This document shows positions 1-11,599 of a stretch of DNA of 64,000 nucleotides, piece after piece. The stretch is from Sphagnum compactum (lineage: Eukaryota > Bryophyta > Sphagnopsida > Sphagnales): the NCBI GenBank assembly GCA_965153455.1, contig OZ234495.1, forward strand, positions 16,302,875 through 16,366,874, given 5' to 3'. The notes beneath the pieces were generated by a model. It was not told the origin of the DNA. It searched no databases and saw nothing but the letters and a program-made list of their open reading frames with translations. Position numbers and translations under genes: made by a program. How positions within the stretch are numbered: the first letter of the stretch is position 1; every line of letters begins with the position of its first letter.

Positions 1-10
1 TTTTGAAACT

Positions 11-357
11 TGTTATTTAGAATACAATACCTTATTGGAAGGTAGTTATAGCAAGACGATAGGAACAGTCTACAAGTCGTTTGGTGGAATGCAAAAACTA
101 CAACAAATTGAATAAACATGTAGAATGGTAGTTATGACTATAGGAGGTATTATCCAAGGTCTAAAAGGTAATTACCTTCCAACCCTTCCCTCTTCTTCTT
201 TATTCTAGAATTATTGTTGATTTTGGATTGAAAGTAAAATGGTCGTCCCAAAAGACATCCTTTTTTAAATTTGTGTTTACATTGTAAGTAGTTTATTTTT
301 TAACCCGACGATCTATTGTCTTGTTAATAATAGGACTACCAAATCCACAAGTATACA
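11..357 (+). repeat. Left LTR of the short LTR element
   Basis: This copy aligns by eye with 1,492-1,846 along its whole length. Shared blocks include AATAAACATGTA, GACCTTCCAACCC-type and AATAATA segments. Several small indels and many substitutions separate the copies, so the insertion is not recent. It begins TG and ends CA. Confidence 0.55.
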
Positions 358-659
358 TTTGGTGACCATGTTGGGGATCTTATTCCAAAAACTTTGGTTG
401 AAAAAAGTTATTGTTGTTTGAATTTTTTTCTTTTGGAGAGTTGAAGTGTTGATGTGAAATTTTGGAAAAGAAAAAATAAAATAAGAATCTATTTCATGGA
501 AGTAATGTAGATAGTAGGAAAAAAGTTGAAGGTAATTTCTCATTGTTTTCAATAGTGGTTTATGTACCTAAAAAAACTACATTGTGGAATTTAGTGGAAT
601 ATTGAGAAAGGAAGGTATTGAACATTGAAGATCTGAGATTTGGAGTGGAAGAATGTGAT

Positions 660-913
660 CACTACTACAAAATGTGGGTGTAGTTCATTAATCCATGTTC
701 ACTAGGCCAATGAATTCACTACTTCCCCACTAAATCCCATTCATTATGATCAATGAATTCATTCAACATCTAGTGAAATCACTTGGCATATAGGGACACC
801 TTTTGTTGTAATGTGGGTGTGGTTACTTCATTAATACCCATTCAATGGACCAATGAATTCACTCAAAATCTAATGAAAGTTATCAACAAACATGGATGCA
901 TTTTGTTGTAATG
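660..913 (-). mobile_element. CACTA-type MITE with internal tandem duplication
   Basis: The element starts CACTACTACAAAATG and ends TTTTGTTGTAATG, which are imperfect terminal inverted repeats of the CACTA type. It is flanked on both sides by GAT (657-659 and 914-916), the 3-bp target duplication expected of CACTA elements. The right end is present twice: TTTTGTTGTAATG occurs at 801-813 and 901-913, and the block starting TGGGTGTGGTT repeats the start of the element. It is the reverse orientation of the copy at 8,234-8,387. Confidence 0.65.
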
Positions 914-1491
914 GATGGTACAATTATCCAATAAAAGTAGTAAAATAGGTTTTAAAGCCAACTTAAGACTTTAAATCTCAACCTAACTTTTAAAATTTCA
1001 CATCTATACCACATTAAAGCAAGGAGGTGACAATAAACTTTGCTAATTAGTGGGGGGTGGAACTCATTTTTGCCAAAATTGAACTTTGTAGTAGAACCAT
1101 GAATCATGTAATGACAAGGGGGTCTAAAAAAAATTTAAACCAGATCTTGGAGGAGGAATTGGGAGGCAAAAATGCATGTCACTTTGAAAGGATGGCAAAA
1201 GGTGTGCAATTTGCAATGAAAGTACAATGGGTGCCACCTACTTTAGGTCAAAATGGAAAGGTTACTAGAAGGGTTTTTGGAAGAAATGGAATAGAGATAT
1301 TGTTTGAAAAATAAAATAGTAATGCAACAAGATGTGTGAATGTTATGGGATTTATTATGTATTTTTTAATTTAAATTTCTTTCTCTTTTTCTTAACTTTC
1401 TTTTTTTAATGATAGTAATTTATTGTAGTTTGATGTAGAATATTGTAGTTTTCATATTAGTTTATTTTATTTTTATTTTACTATTAAAATT

Positions 1492-1846
1492 TGTTATTTG
1501 CAAAACAATACCTTCCTAGAAGGTAATTACAATAGGATAATAGAAGGGTAAGAATAATATGTAGGCCGTTGATGGAAGGCAATATCTACAATGGATTAGA
1601 TAAACATGTAAAATGGTAGTTATGATTCAAAAATGTATTATCAAAGGACTAAAAGGTAATGACCTTCCAACCCGTCCATTCTTTTTATTTATTTTAGAGT
1701 TTTATTGTTAGTCTTGGATTGAAATCAAAAATGTTTTCCCAAGGGAATTTTTTTTTATAAATTGTGTTTACCTAATGAATAATTTTTTTAAACCCAACAA
1801 CCTATTGTTTTGCTAATAATAAGACTGTTAAATCCATGAGTATACA
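1492..1846 (+). repeat. Right LTR of the short LTR element
   Basis: Second copy of the direct repeat, 8 bp longer than the left copy through small insertions in T-rich runs. It begins TGTTATTTGC and ends GAGTATACA. The sequence before it is T-rich rather than purine-rich, which weakens the retroelement reading. Confidence 0.55.
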
Positions 1847-4800
1847 ACCTTTATTTTAGATAGCCCATCATTTAGATAGGTTTTAAGGTGGTATCTAAGT
1901 AGTCCTTAAATAGCCCCCAAGTTATTTAGGTAGCTTCTCTAAAAACCCCTATGTATCTCCTAACCTAAAAAATATTTATATCCCTTAAATAAGCCTTCTA
2001 TAACTTCTTAAATAGCCTTTAAGTATCCTTTAACCTAGGTAGGCCCTTTGGTGGCCTCTAGCTAAGGACCTAGGTAACCCCATGTAAACTTTTCATTGTC
2101 CATGTCCTTCGTAGGTAAATAGGCAGGCACCCCATGGGTGGGTAGAAAAGTAGGTACCCATGGGTAAATAGGTAGGTAGTTCATGGGTGGATAGGTAATT
2201 CATAGGTAAATTAACTTAATTATGCATTAACTTAATTAGCCCCTTATTTGGGTCATTTCCTAATTTATGTGCCCATAACCTAAATAAACCATAGTTTAGT
2301 TTAAAAAGATCTTATGATAATCATTTTTAAGAATGACCCTAACTTTGATGGATTTTATGGATAATTCAAAAAAGAAAATTAATGAATATAGTAAGAACCA
2401 AAGTCATGCCCCAAGCAAGGATTACTTTGGAGATAACTTTAATAATCACACTAAACAAATCTAAAGCAAAAAAAATTTAGGATTTCCCATATTCTTCAAG
2501 CACATGTGTCAACCATCATTCTCAATTTTTAACTTCCCCCGCCCACATATCATCCAATGTTTAACTCCAATTCCACTTTCTTCAACAAGTTCCACTTTTA
2601 ATCATTGTCCAACTTTCTCAACTTCTTGGACCCACATAACAAAGATATATGTCATGGGCACAAAAATTACCAATACAAATAACAAAAGGATAGGTCTAAA
2701 TCAAAATTTGAAACACAAAACAAAGGAATCAAGACAAGAACATAAATGCTAAAGCTATGAATTTGAAGTGTGCAAGACCAAAATACAAACAAATTTTTAT
2801 TTCGATGAAGTAAGAAAACATAAACATTAAAAAAACACAACAAATTTATAGAACAAGATTATACCTCAGATTGGTGTTAAACAAATTAAACGTAATGGGG
2901 GGTTTATACCCCTTTGGAAGCTTCACTCAAAAAAGCTTCCATGGAAGTCTTCACATGAAAACTTCCTAACTACAAATGAATTATGAATCAATCAGGATTT
3001 AATTAAGATTGAACTAAACATTAATTGTGAATTGATTGAAAGTTCATTGAGAATGGATTAGAAGTGAAATAGAAGTGAACTATGAATGAACTAAAAGTGA
3101 AATGGAAGTTAATTAAAAAAGAACTGTTATTGACAAAGTAATGAAATTTTATTAAATATAGTTATAAAATGTTGGAATTGAAAATTAAATGCACGAGGTT
3201 TGAAAATATTTATAACTAAAGTACACACAACAAAATGAATGATTAGTTGAAGGTAATATGACAAAAAAAAACAAAGTGAAACCCAAATTTGGTGCTAATA
3301 TGAGTTTCAATCCTCGTTGAAGCTTAATGTATTTTTTCAATTAATTTTTAGAAATCTCACTTGCTTTAGGACCAAATAAACGTATTGCTGATGTGTTTTC
3401 CTTACTTTAAAAAAAATTTATTATCCAATGGACATATTATTGCCAAAGGATGAAATGCAAATTAACCCCCCCCCCCCCCCCCCCCCACGCAAGTTTAAAT
3501 CATATACACAATAGTGGACAATTGGAAAGTTGGCCAAAAAGGAGGTTGTCAATGAAGATGAATAACTTAAGTGGTAAAATGTTTTCCATATTGCATAACG
3601 TATATGATATGGCCCTTGAACCTTTATCAATTAATCATTTTAGGTTCCATTCCAAGAATCCTCCTAAGTTTTAGGATAATTAAATGAGTTTATAATGAAA
3701 TAAATTTTATTTAAAATATCAATCAAAAAATTTATGAAGATTTTAATTTTTAACAGAGGCATTGAGTTTAATGCCTAATCAAACTAATTAAAACCCTTGT
3801 TGAGTACCTATTCCCATTTTTCTTATTCATTATTTTGGTATGAACCAATGTTGGATGGGTTTTGATTTTTATGAAAAATTGAACTATAATAACAATAAAA
3901 CAACATACAAGGATTTTTTAGGTGGTTGGGAATTAGTCTTTGTAGCATTTGGTGGTTTGTTTTTTTTAGTTTTGACCCCCTTTACTTTGGAGGGCCATAA
4001 CTTTTTCAATTCTATTCCGTTTTTTACGATTTTTAATGTTTTAAAGGCGCTAAGTTTTCTTTAGACACCGAGAACAATGGAGCCCTCCCCTTGGATCCGG
4101 CCTACCCTGAACACTCAAGTGTTATAGTTGCAACTTAATTGCAACTTAATTTGCAACTAAGGAACAACTAACAGATTTAACCCATATGTTTTGTATTTGA
4201 ATCTCATGTTACAAACTATATAAAAAAGGTTTGTTCTTTCATATTTTCACATTAAAATACAATTGCCATTTTGGGATGAGTTCAAAAAAGCTTAATCTAA
4301 AGGCAAAACATAAATTATAAAAAAAAAAATTCATGGTTATTATTATATTTTCTTACCTACCTATGACCCTAGGTAGGTAGTAGATCCTAGGTAAATACAT
4401 GGGTATGTAGGTCTTAAAATCTATCAACCTACCTACCTATGGTTAGGTATGACCTGCCTAGCTACTAAAATATATGTTTATATTGATTTTTGGTAATTTT
4501 CAAAATATAATTAATATGCCATGTGGAAATTTTCTTATTGTGCCATGTGTCACAATTTTGGACCATCATCAATAATCATAATGAACAACGGAGATCAATA
4601 TTTTGAAAAAAAAAAAGTCCAAAAAATCTTCATAGTGCCACGTGTCATAGTTTAATAGATGGATTGCAATTAATGACGTAAACATGACATCATGGGTGCA
4701 AGTATAATGGAGTTGCATAGTAGTTGAAAATGAGTTGTTTTGATTAAGTTGCAATGAGTTACACTATCTCTACAATGAGTTGCAACTTTACAACTCATGC

Positions 4801-5491
4801 AACTTGTCTGTTAGCACTCATGGCGTATAAATACAATGAGTTACAATTGTCCTCTATAACTCAAAAATTGATTTGTAATGTAAGTTGCAAAACACCCCTT
4901 TTTTTCATAATGAATTGAAAATAGTTTAATATCAACAAAAATAAGAGGGTTTCCTTTTGTGTTTGGTTTTGAGAATGCCATGGATTCATTTATAGAACCC
5001 CACATTTGGGCTAGCAAAATAAAATTTGGTGATAGGCTTTAACATGAACAACAAAACGAAAAAATTATATTTCCATAAACAAGGGGTAAACAAGGGGTTG
5101 TTTTAAGTGTTTGGTTTAAGGGTTGAACTTAAATGGTCATATAAAATTCCAAGTTTGGGTTGGAAGAACAAGGTTTGTTGATGGGGTCTATGTGTCACAT
5201 TGAACAACACAACGTTCACCATAAATATGAAAAACCTGATTATGTTCTATTGCACAAAAGAACATCAAAACTTAAATTTTATAAGAATCCCATGGATCTT
5301 TAAATCAAGACATTAATAAAATCAAAACTTCCAAATTCCCATAGTTTTGCCTTGGTTTCATTCTTGCCAAAACAACAACAACAAATTCATGGGGTTCTAA
5401 ACATGCATACAAACAATACATTGTCAATTCTATTCATCTTCATTTTTTCAACATGTTAAAATTGTCAAGTAATGTGACTTTCAAATCCTTC
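1847..5491. other. AT-rich intergenic DNA
   Basis: No gene is recognisable on either strand. The stretch holds two patches rich in TAGGT/ACCTA words (about 1,850-2,230 and 4,350-4,460), a run of 21 C at 3,466-3,486 and short repeats of GAGTTGCAACT-like words at 4,700-4,880. The open frames are short and low in complexity. Confidence 0.6.
3466..3486 (+). repeat. Homopolymer (C)21
   Basis: Uninterrupted run of 21 cytosines in AT-rich surroundings. It makes spurious poly-Gly and poly-Pro frames on the two strands. Its length is likely to vary between reads or individuals. Confidence 0.9.
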
Positions 5492-5759
5492 CACTACTAA
5501 AAAATGCATGGACAAACCACTACAGCCAACCACCCAATTCAACTTTGGGTGGTTTTCACACAACACAAACCACTCATGATTTTGTTGAGTGGGCAAATCC
5601 CACTAGAAATTCACCAAAATGGTCATGTAATGGGAGGCAATTGTGATTTAAGAATTTTTTGCCCAAAATGTTTTCGAGCATGGTTGAAAATTTTCAATTC
5701 CACCTAATCAAACCATTTGGCTAGTTTTTCCCAATGGTCATTACAAGCATTATGCACAA

Positions 5760-6860
5760 GGTTAACTACCTTACAAGGTAGGTAGGTAGTCACCATGTAA
5801 TTTAAATGCCACAAGGCTTAACTTGGGTGGCGAATGTCTAAATACCACATGTTTGTAGCCACTGGGTAAGTACATAAAAACAAATACAAGGTATGTATAG
5901 GTAGAAATATACTTAGGCTAAATTAAATATATTTAGGTCATGTTTCACTAGCCTAACATATGTATGGCCTAGTTAGATATAATTATGTTAAACCTAAGTT
6001 AAGGCAATCAATTTATATTTTGGTCAAGTTGAATAAGATATGTACCTAAGGTATGTATATTGTAGCCTATAACTAGGTTCAGTATATTGTAATTTATACA
6101 TAGGCTAAGTATATCATAGCCTATGTACTGAGGATATGTACCAGTGTACAATTTCTTATGTAACTACCTAGGTAAATAATGATCTATAATTACATTAAGA
6201 TAGGTTAAGCCTATCGAATTACACATAGTTAGCCTAGGTATAACCTTGTCTATATGTACTTAGAATATACATATTTAAGTTATACGTACCTAATTTATAT
6301 GTACCTAGCCTCTACATACCTACTCAATATTTACCTAGCCCTACATATAAATTACATTACCTAAATACCTTACCCTATCTTGTTTATACCCTAAATATAT
6401 CTTTTCTTATCTTACTTATACCCTACATATACTTTAGCCTTACATATAAATTGTACACTATGTGAATACTTTAATTTACGTATGTAGGTTAAGCAAATAT
6501 TTTAAATACCCTATCTTACATACCTTATTTATATCATACCCTTTGTACCTTACATATACCCTACCTAACCTACCTATGCCTTTCCTATACCCTAGCCTTA
6601 TGTATAAGCTACACTACTTAAATACCATACCTCACATATGTAGGCTAAATGAATGCCTTAAATACTTAAATATATTACCCTACCCTACCTTAAATACCTT
6701 AAATTACATACCATAGGTATACCTTACACTATTTTATGTACCCAACGCATACCCTATGTTAACCTAAATATCGTATCTTATATACCTACCCTACCTTACC
6801 TTACCTTAAGTACCCTACCCTACCTATACCCTATGTTAATTAATACTCTACCCTACATAT
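5760..6860. repeat. ACCTA/TAGGT-rich cryptic simple sequence
   Basis: More than 1 kb built mainly from degenerate TACCTA, ACCCTA and TAGGTA words with no fixed period. The first part is richer in TAGG on the plus strand and the second part in CCTA. It gives Tyr/Leu/Pro-rich spurious frames and no gene. Confidence 0.75.
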
Positions 6861-7835
6861 ATAGGCTAAGTGACTTAGTTTTGAATATATGTATTACTTA
6901 TTGTAACTTATAACTCCCATTATTTACCTAGGTTTAATTAACTAACAACGCTTAAGTTAAATTAGATACCTACAATCACCTACAACACATTATTAATTGT
7001 TTATCTAATTATTTACCTAAAATGCATTAATTAGTGTGTAACTAAATAATTGGATATTAATTATTGCAAATACATTGTTAATAATATAAAATGAATCAGA
7101 TGAAAATTGTAAAAAATTAATTACAATATGCTTGTAACCATTAATCAACAATATAATTCATTATATTTATATTGACATTTTATAATTTAAAGATTTATAA
7201 TATGGTTGCAATTATTAGTTACAACTATATAACTGGATATTAACTATTATGAGTTAACATACATTTTTATCTATTTATTTACTTTATTAATGTGCCTTAC
7301 ATAATTACTTAGGGATAATGTTGTATGAACTAAAAGTATCTAGTGTTATATGGATATGAAAATGTTTCTCCTTCCCAAAAGTTTGTCCCATATTGTTTGT
7401 CTTCCTTTCCAAGTTATGAAGAATATAAATGGAAGCAATCCAAACATCCAAAACATAAGAAGTCATTTTAAAAGGAGGGCCGCTTAAGATCAACCAATCA
7501 AAATGGTTCAACCTTAAAGGCCAAATTCAAAATAAAATAGGAATTTCCTACCTAGGTATAGGCTTATTTTAGGAGGCTTACATCTAAGCCTAATTTAGTG
7601 GTCGAGCTTTAGGTGCAACCTATGAAATGACATAATGTAGGTTCCTAAAGTAGGCCTAGGTTGCCTAAGCCTACTTTAAGGTCTTAGATTTAAGCCTAGT
7701 TGCTTAGGCTTTAAGTTTTAGGTACCTAAATGTAAGCTTAGGTGCCTAAGCCTAAACTTCAAGTTTTTAGAAATAGACCTAGGTACCTAATTTTAGGCCT
7801 AGCAAGTAGGTTTAACCTAGGTCATTTAGGTTTTA

Positions 7836-8023
7836 GCCACATGGCATAACCTAGGTGGCCAATGTTTAAATGCCATGTGGCCGAACATAACTAGCCAATG
7901 TCTAAATGCCACATGGCTTCTTTCGGTAGCCAATGTCTAAATGCCATGTGGCCTCCTTGGGTGGTTAATGTATAAATGCCATATGACCTAACTTGGGTGG
8001 TTAATGTTTAAATGCCACATGGC
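7836..8023 (+). repeat. Tandem array, unit about 40 bp
   Basis: Four to five degenerate units share the core AATGTCTAAATGCC followed by ACATGGC or ATGTGGC. One related single unit lies at about 5,796-5,850 in the same putative CACTA element. The array is not coding. Confidence 0.75.
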
Positions 8024-8233
8024 ATTTGATTACTCAAAACTATGTTTGACCAATGAATTAAGGTTTAACTAGTCACCCTAATGACCACTGCACAAAACCA
8101 CCCAGAGAACCACTAATGAATACACCTATTGTTCGGGCACCTTAAAAAACAAAAAAGTTGAACTGGAAACCACCCAATTGCCTATTTAATGGTTTCCTTA
8201 TCCCAATTGGGACCAACCACTACTTTAAACCAT

Positions 8234-8387
8234 CACTACAACAAAAGGTGTCCTTGTACGCCAAGTGATTTCACTGGATTTTGAATGAATTCACTAGTTG
8301 TAGTAAATGAGGACCTGTAAAGAAGTAGTGAATTCATTGGTCTAGTGAAGGGGGACTAATGAACTACACCCACATTTTGTAGTAATG
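8234..8387 (+). mobile_element. CACTA-type MITE, 154 bp
   Basis: Starts CACTACAACAAAAGG and ends TTTTGTAGTAATG, giving imperfect 13-bp terminal inverted repeats. CAT flanks it on both sides (8,231-8,233 and 8,388-8,390). It aligns along its length with the reverse complement of the copy at 660-813. It interrupts the right subterminal region of the larger CACTA-like element. Confidence 0.75.
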
Positions 8388-8474
8388 CATTAAACCTACT
8401 AGAAACCCATTATAGTGGTACCAACACAAAATGAGTGGTTTGCACAATGGTCTAACCACATTTTTTTGTTAGTG

Positions 8475-10113
8475 ATCCAACCCACCTTCTCAAGTCTTTT
8501 TCTATTCGTTTTGTGTTTTTTGAACACCTAATCCCCTCCTTCAACCCCCTTGTTCTTATTCATGAACTAATTGTTTAAGATGGTTACAAGCGTGCTATAA
8601 CATGCCCTTGTGCTTGCATTTGAGCCCTTGTTCGTTGTTTGGCCTATTTATGAGCATATGTTGTACAACCAAGGTTCACACCCCTGTAACCAAGAGAGTG
8701 AACTTGCAATCCACCTTGGAACTTCTAATGAAACTTGTCCCCTACATTTTTAAATGCATTGGTTGACCAAGTTAAGATGAATATGGCTTATTGTTTTCTT
8801 TCAAATTCCTAATGAACAACTTTTTAAACTATAATTAATGAATTACAAACTCTGCTAGCTTGTTTTTCTTGCCTTTCTTTCCTTCGAGCTTTCATAGTCA
8901 CAACTCCACCATAAATGCCCATCACCTGCACAATAATGAAGAACATTCAAGTTAAAATGTTTGTTTTGAAATTCAAGAACTCGAAATTAGAACCCACATG
9001 TACCTCAAAAGGGAATATCATAAAAAAAACATGTTATAAACTAGTAATTGGACCACAATGAGTTGTAATAACACTAAGAGACCAACAAAAGAAGCAAAAC
9101 ACAATGAATTGCATAACAATGAAATATAAACAAGCGGCAAGTTTCACAATGTTCTCCCACCCAAGTAAGAAGAGATGAATGGCAAAGAGAAGAGGAAATC
9201 ATTTTGTGCGTGATGGGAAGGTGGTAGGACCATGGTGGCAAGATTTGGAATAATGTAAGGTTTAATGGAACATTGGGTTACATATAACCATAGATTTTTT
9301 GCCTCATGTACATTTTCTTATATAGTTTATTGAATATAAATGAACATTTTTGTAAAAGGGACATTTTGGTGATGGCTTTATTAATCTTGTACTGAAAGCA
9401 TGGATGATGAACATGTGTTAGATTTTGCATGTGCGTTGATAGGGAAAACTTTGGTTGCAAACCAAGGTATGGGATGATTGGTGATGGCAGTTTTTTTCAA
9501 CGATACCATTAACTTTGGGAGGCCATATCTTGGTTGTCTCTTAACCAAATCAAATGATCTAAACTACAATAGATGCACCCATAAAATTTCTACAATCCAT
9601 CTTGAAACCAAAGACCCAACCAACTCCAAATGAGATCACAAATGTCCTTTGAGCGCTTAAGTGTATTATGACCGGCCTCTTTATCCTCCTTATTTCCTAA
9701 TTCCAACCCTCACCTATAAACATGAACCTAAGATAGAAAAATGTCAATACCTATCTAATAACAAACCATATGGACCAATCAATATATCTAACCAACCAAA
9801 AATAAATGTTACTTTGTTTTGTGGTTTTTGCCAACCTCAGCATATTGAACAAAAACATTGAGCCATGTCCATTTTACTAAGCTTGTCTAGCAATGTTTTG
9901 TTGGTCTTCATTCAAAACATAATGTAAAGTGTGTTGGTGGAGATAATTTAATAGATTTAGGAAGCTTCAAAAAATGTAAATCCTTGTTACCATACCAACA
10001 CTAGTATGTCCATAATTATAGCCTATATTCACAATGCCCTCATATTAATTGGTTGTGAAGGCCTCCAAAGTTCAAATTGTTTTCTTTTGTGATGGGCATC
10101 TTTGAATGCCCAA
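8475..10113. other. Intergenic DNA without recognisable features
   Basis: I see no coding pattern, RNA gene or clear repeat. Open frames are short and have no family resemblance. Confidence 0.5.
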
Positions 10114-10330
10114 TCAAAAAATAAATAAAAAAATTTTAAATAAAAAATCAAGCTTTGGACATTCCCAAAAGAAATAGCTCGTACTATCTTCCTTTGGGTT
10201 GTTCATAGCCCAAAGGTGTAATCCAAAAATTTGACAAGGCCTGAATCCAACCTTCACATTTGAGAAGGCCCTTGGGAGCATGCCTTGCCCATAAAGCATG
10301 TCAAGGTTTTTTTAGCCTAAGTTCATACAT
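10114..10330 (-). pseudogene. LINE reverse-transcriptase zinc-finger remnant (tentative)
   Basis: The minus-strand frame contains a Cys-x(5)-His-like start followed by Asn-Pro-Lys-Glu-Asp-Ser and then a Phe-Phe-Trp-Glu-Cys-Pro block. The spacing resembles the zf-RVT module that follows the reverse transcriptase of plant non-LTR retrotransposons, where a His-Leu-Phe-x-x-Cys-Pro motif is common. Frames before and after are broken. The decayed LINE 3' part at 11,600-12,400 on the other strand makes a LINE source plausible, but the match is short and was made by eye. Confidence 0.3.
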
Positions 10331-10686
10331 AGATTGCAAGGTGGTAGGAGGGAGGGACCCTTATGCATATAAAAGGTTGTTTACAAATAGTAATTGTAAG
10401 AGGCCTCTCATAGGCACTAGGTGGCTTTTATTTTTGAGGAAGCATTATCAATGTGTACAACATGCCTTCTAAGAGCATCTCCATGGGAGCATTTTAAAAG
10501 CGCTGCTAATAGTAAACTTGCATGTGTGAAGAAAAAACTTGAAAACACCAACCCCACCCCTGCTTCCACTTAAAATAAAGACACGTAGCCTTAATAGATA
10601 TGTGCTTTCCTCGTCACTTTTGCATAGGATATAAGAGTTCGTCAACTTCGATATTTGATTATTGTTGAAATCAGGAGGTGGGAATA

Positions 10687-11380
10687 ATGGCATCACCAAG
10701 CTTCATTGACATTTCTCAGGAAGCTTTAGAGCTTGATGTGGTCCCTTCAACAAACATCGCAACTCTCGTGACAACAAATACAAAATCAAAAAAGGGAAGA
10801 AATTTGTTGTTGAAGAAATTCACCAACTTTACAAGTCGTTTCTTCATGTTTCATAAAACTTTGTGACTAGCAGAGGATAAATGTTAACAACGTTTTGGGA
10901 CAAGGTGCAATAACACTACAACAAAAACCAACCTCCAACATGTGCAAAAAGATTAGCAAGAAACTTGGAGACAAAATGGGGGGCAATTAAACACGATGTC
11001 TCCAAGTTTGTGGGTTGCCATAGGTTAATTGTTGCATTGAATGAATTTAGAACATCTAAAGAATACACATTGCAAAATACATTAGAGCTTTATAAAAGCA
11101 AACACCCAAAGTAGTAGTCCTTCACCTTCATTCATTGCTGGTTGCTTCTCAAAGATGTGCCATGGTGGGTATACATGTGTGAAGATGTAAACAAGACACC
11201 ACCTATCAAACGAAAAATGACAAACCAAGCATAGGGAGGGAGGTAGAAAGTTTTTATACATTAAAGAATCTGATTTCCCTAGAGATCACATCGAAAAGAC
11301 TACAAGGTTCAAAAGATGCAAAAGAGGCAGAGAAGATGAACAAGCTAAAAGATTGTGCCATGAGGGTTTAAGCATGTGCG
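10687..11380 (+). pseudogene. Decayed trihelix/NAM-associated-domain-like gene
   Basis: The frames begin Met-Ala-Ser-Pro-Ser at 10,687. After a frameshift comes a Thr-Phe-Trp-Asp-Lys-Val block near 10,890, then Trp-Gly-Ala-Ile-Lys-His-Asp-Val near 10,980, Ser-Lys-Phe-Val-Gly, and after two stop codons a Phe-Ile-His-Cys-Trp-Leu-Leu-Leu-Lys-Asp-Val-Pro stretch ending near 11,170. This order is that of the plant trihelix-like proteins annotated as NAM-associated, many of which accompany Harbinger-type transposons. A Gly-Ser-Lys-Asp-Ala-Lys-Glu segment follows near 11,310. At least one frameshift and several stops, including a TAA near 10,910 and TAG TAG near 11,120, show it is dead. Whether it came from a host gene or a transposon cannot be told. 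Confidence 0.6.
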
Positions 11381-11599
11381 ACGGCGGACATGGTTGTAGC
11401 AATCTTTAGGAAAGTTGCCATCTTATCCTTTCCAACAACACCTCAATGTGACATGTGATCTTCTACCACCCCCAACCCATGCATGTATTCTTCCATTTGA
11501 ACAACTCATCGGACAATAAATGCTTCAATTTCATGATTCCATCTCGGAACGTTTGCATAATCATTACCTTTTTTAACATGTTCTTCGATGGGACATTTG

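Larger units (their letters stand above)
11..1846 (+). mobile_element. Short non-autonomous LTR element (TRIM/LARD-like)
   Basis: Two direct repeats of about 350 bp (11-357 and 1,492-1,846) flank 1.13 kb without a recognisable gag or pol. Both repeats start TGTTATTT and end GTATACA, the TG...CA ends expected of LTRs. The base after the left repeat begins TTTGGTGACC, which looks like a primer binding site. No clear polypurine tract precedes the right repeat and the flanks (AAACT and ACCTT) do not form an exact target duplication, so the element is old or the call is imperfect. A CACTA-type MITE is nested inside. A segmental duplication is the main alternative. Confidence 0.5.
5492..8474 (+). 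mobile_element. Probable non-autonomous CACTA/EnSpm element
   Basis: The left end reads CACTACTAAAAAATG and the right end, in reverse complement, CACTAACAAAAAAATG, so the termini are inverted and carry the CACTA signature. Short AACCAC/GTGGTT words lie in both orientations in the outer few hundred bases of each end, as expected of CACTA subterminal repeats. The presumed 3-bp flanks are TTC and ATC, so the target duplication is imperfect. No transposase is visible. The interior is ACCTA-rich low-complexity DNA plus a 40-bp tandem array, and a MITE is inserted near the right end. Confidence 0.5.

Noticed and set aside
1057-1314. 85-codon plus-strand frame inside the short LTR element
   Set aside because: It needs a GTG start, shows no domain resemblance and lies in non-coding transposon DNA.
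3421-3674. Poly-Gly and poly-Pro frames
   Set aside because: They are translations of the (C)21 run.
10914-10930. CACTACAACAAAAAC, identical in form to a CACTA MITE end
   Set aside because: It lies inside the decayed NAM-associated-like reading frame, where the bases are explained as codons, and no partner end or duplication is found.
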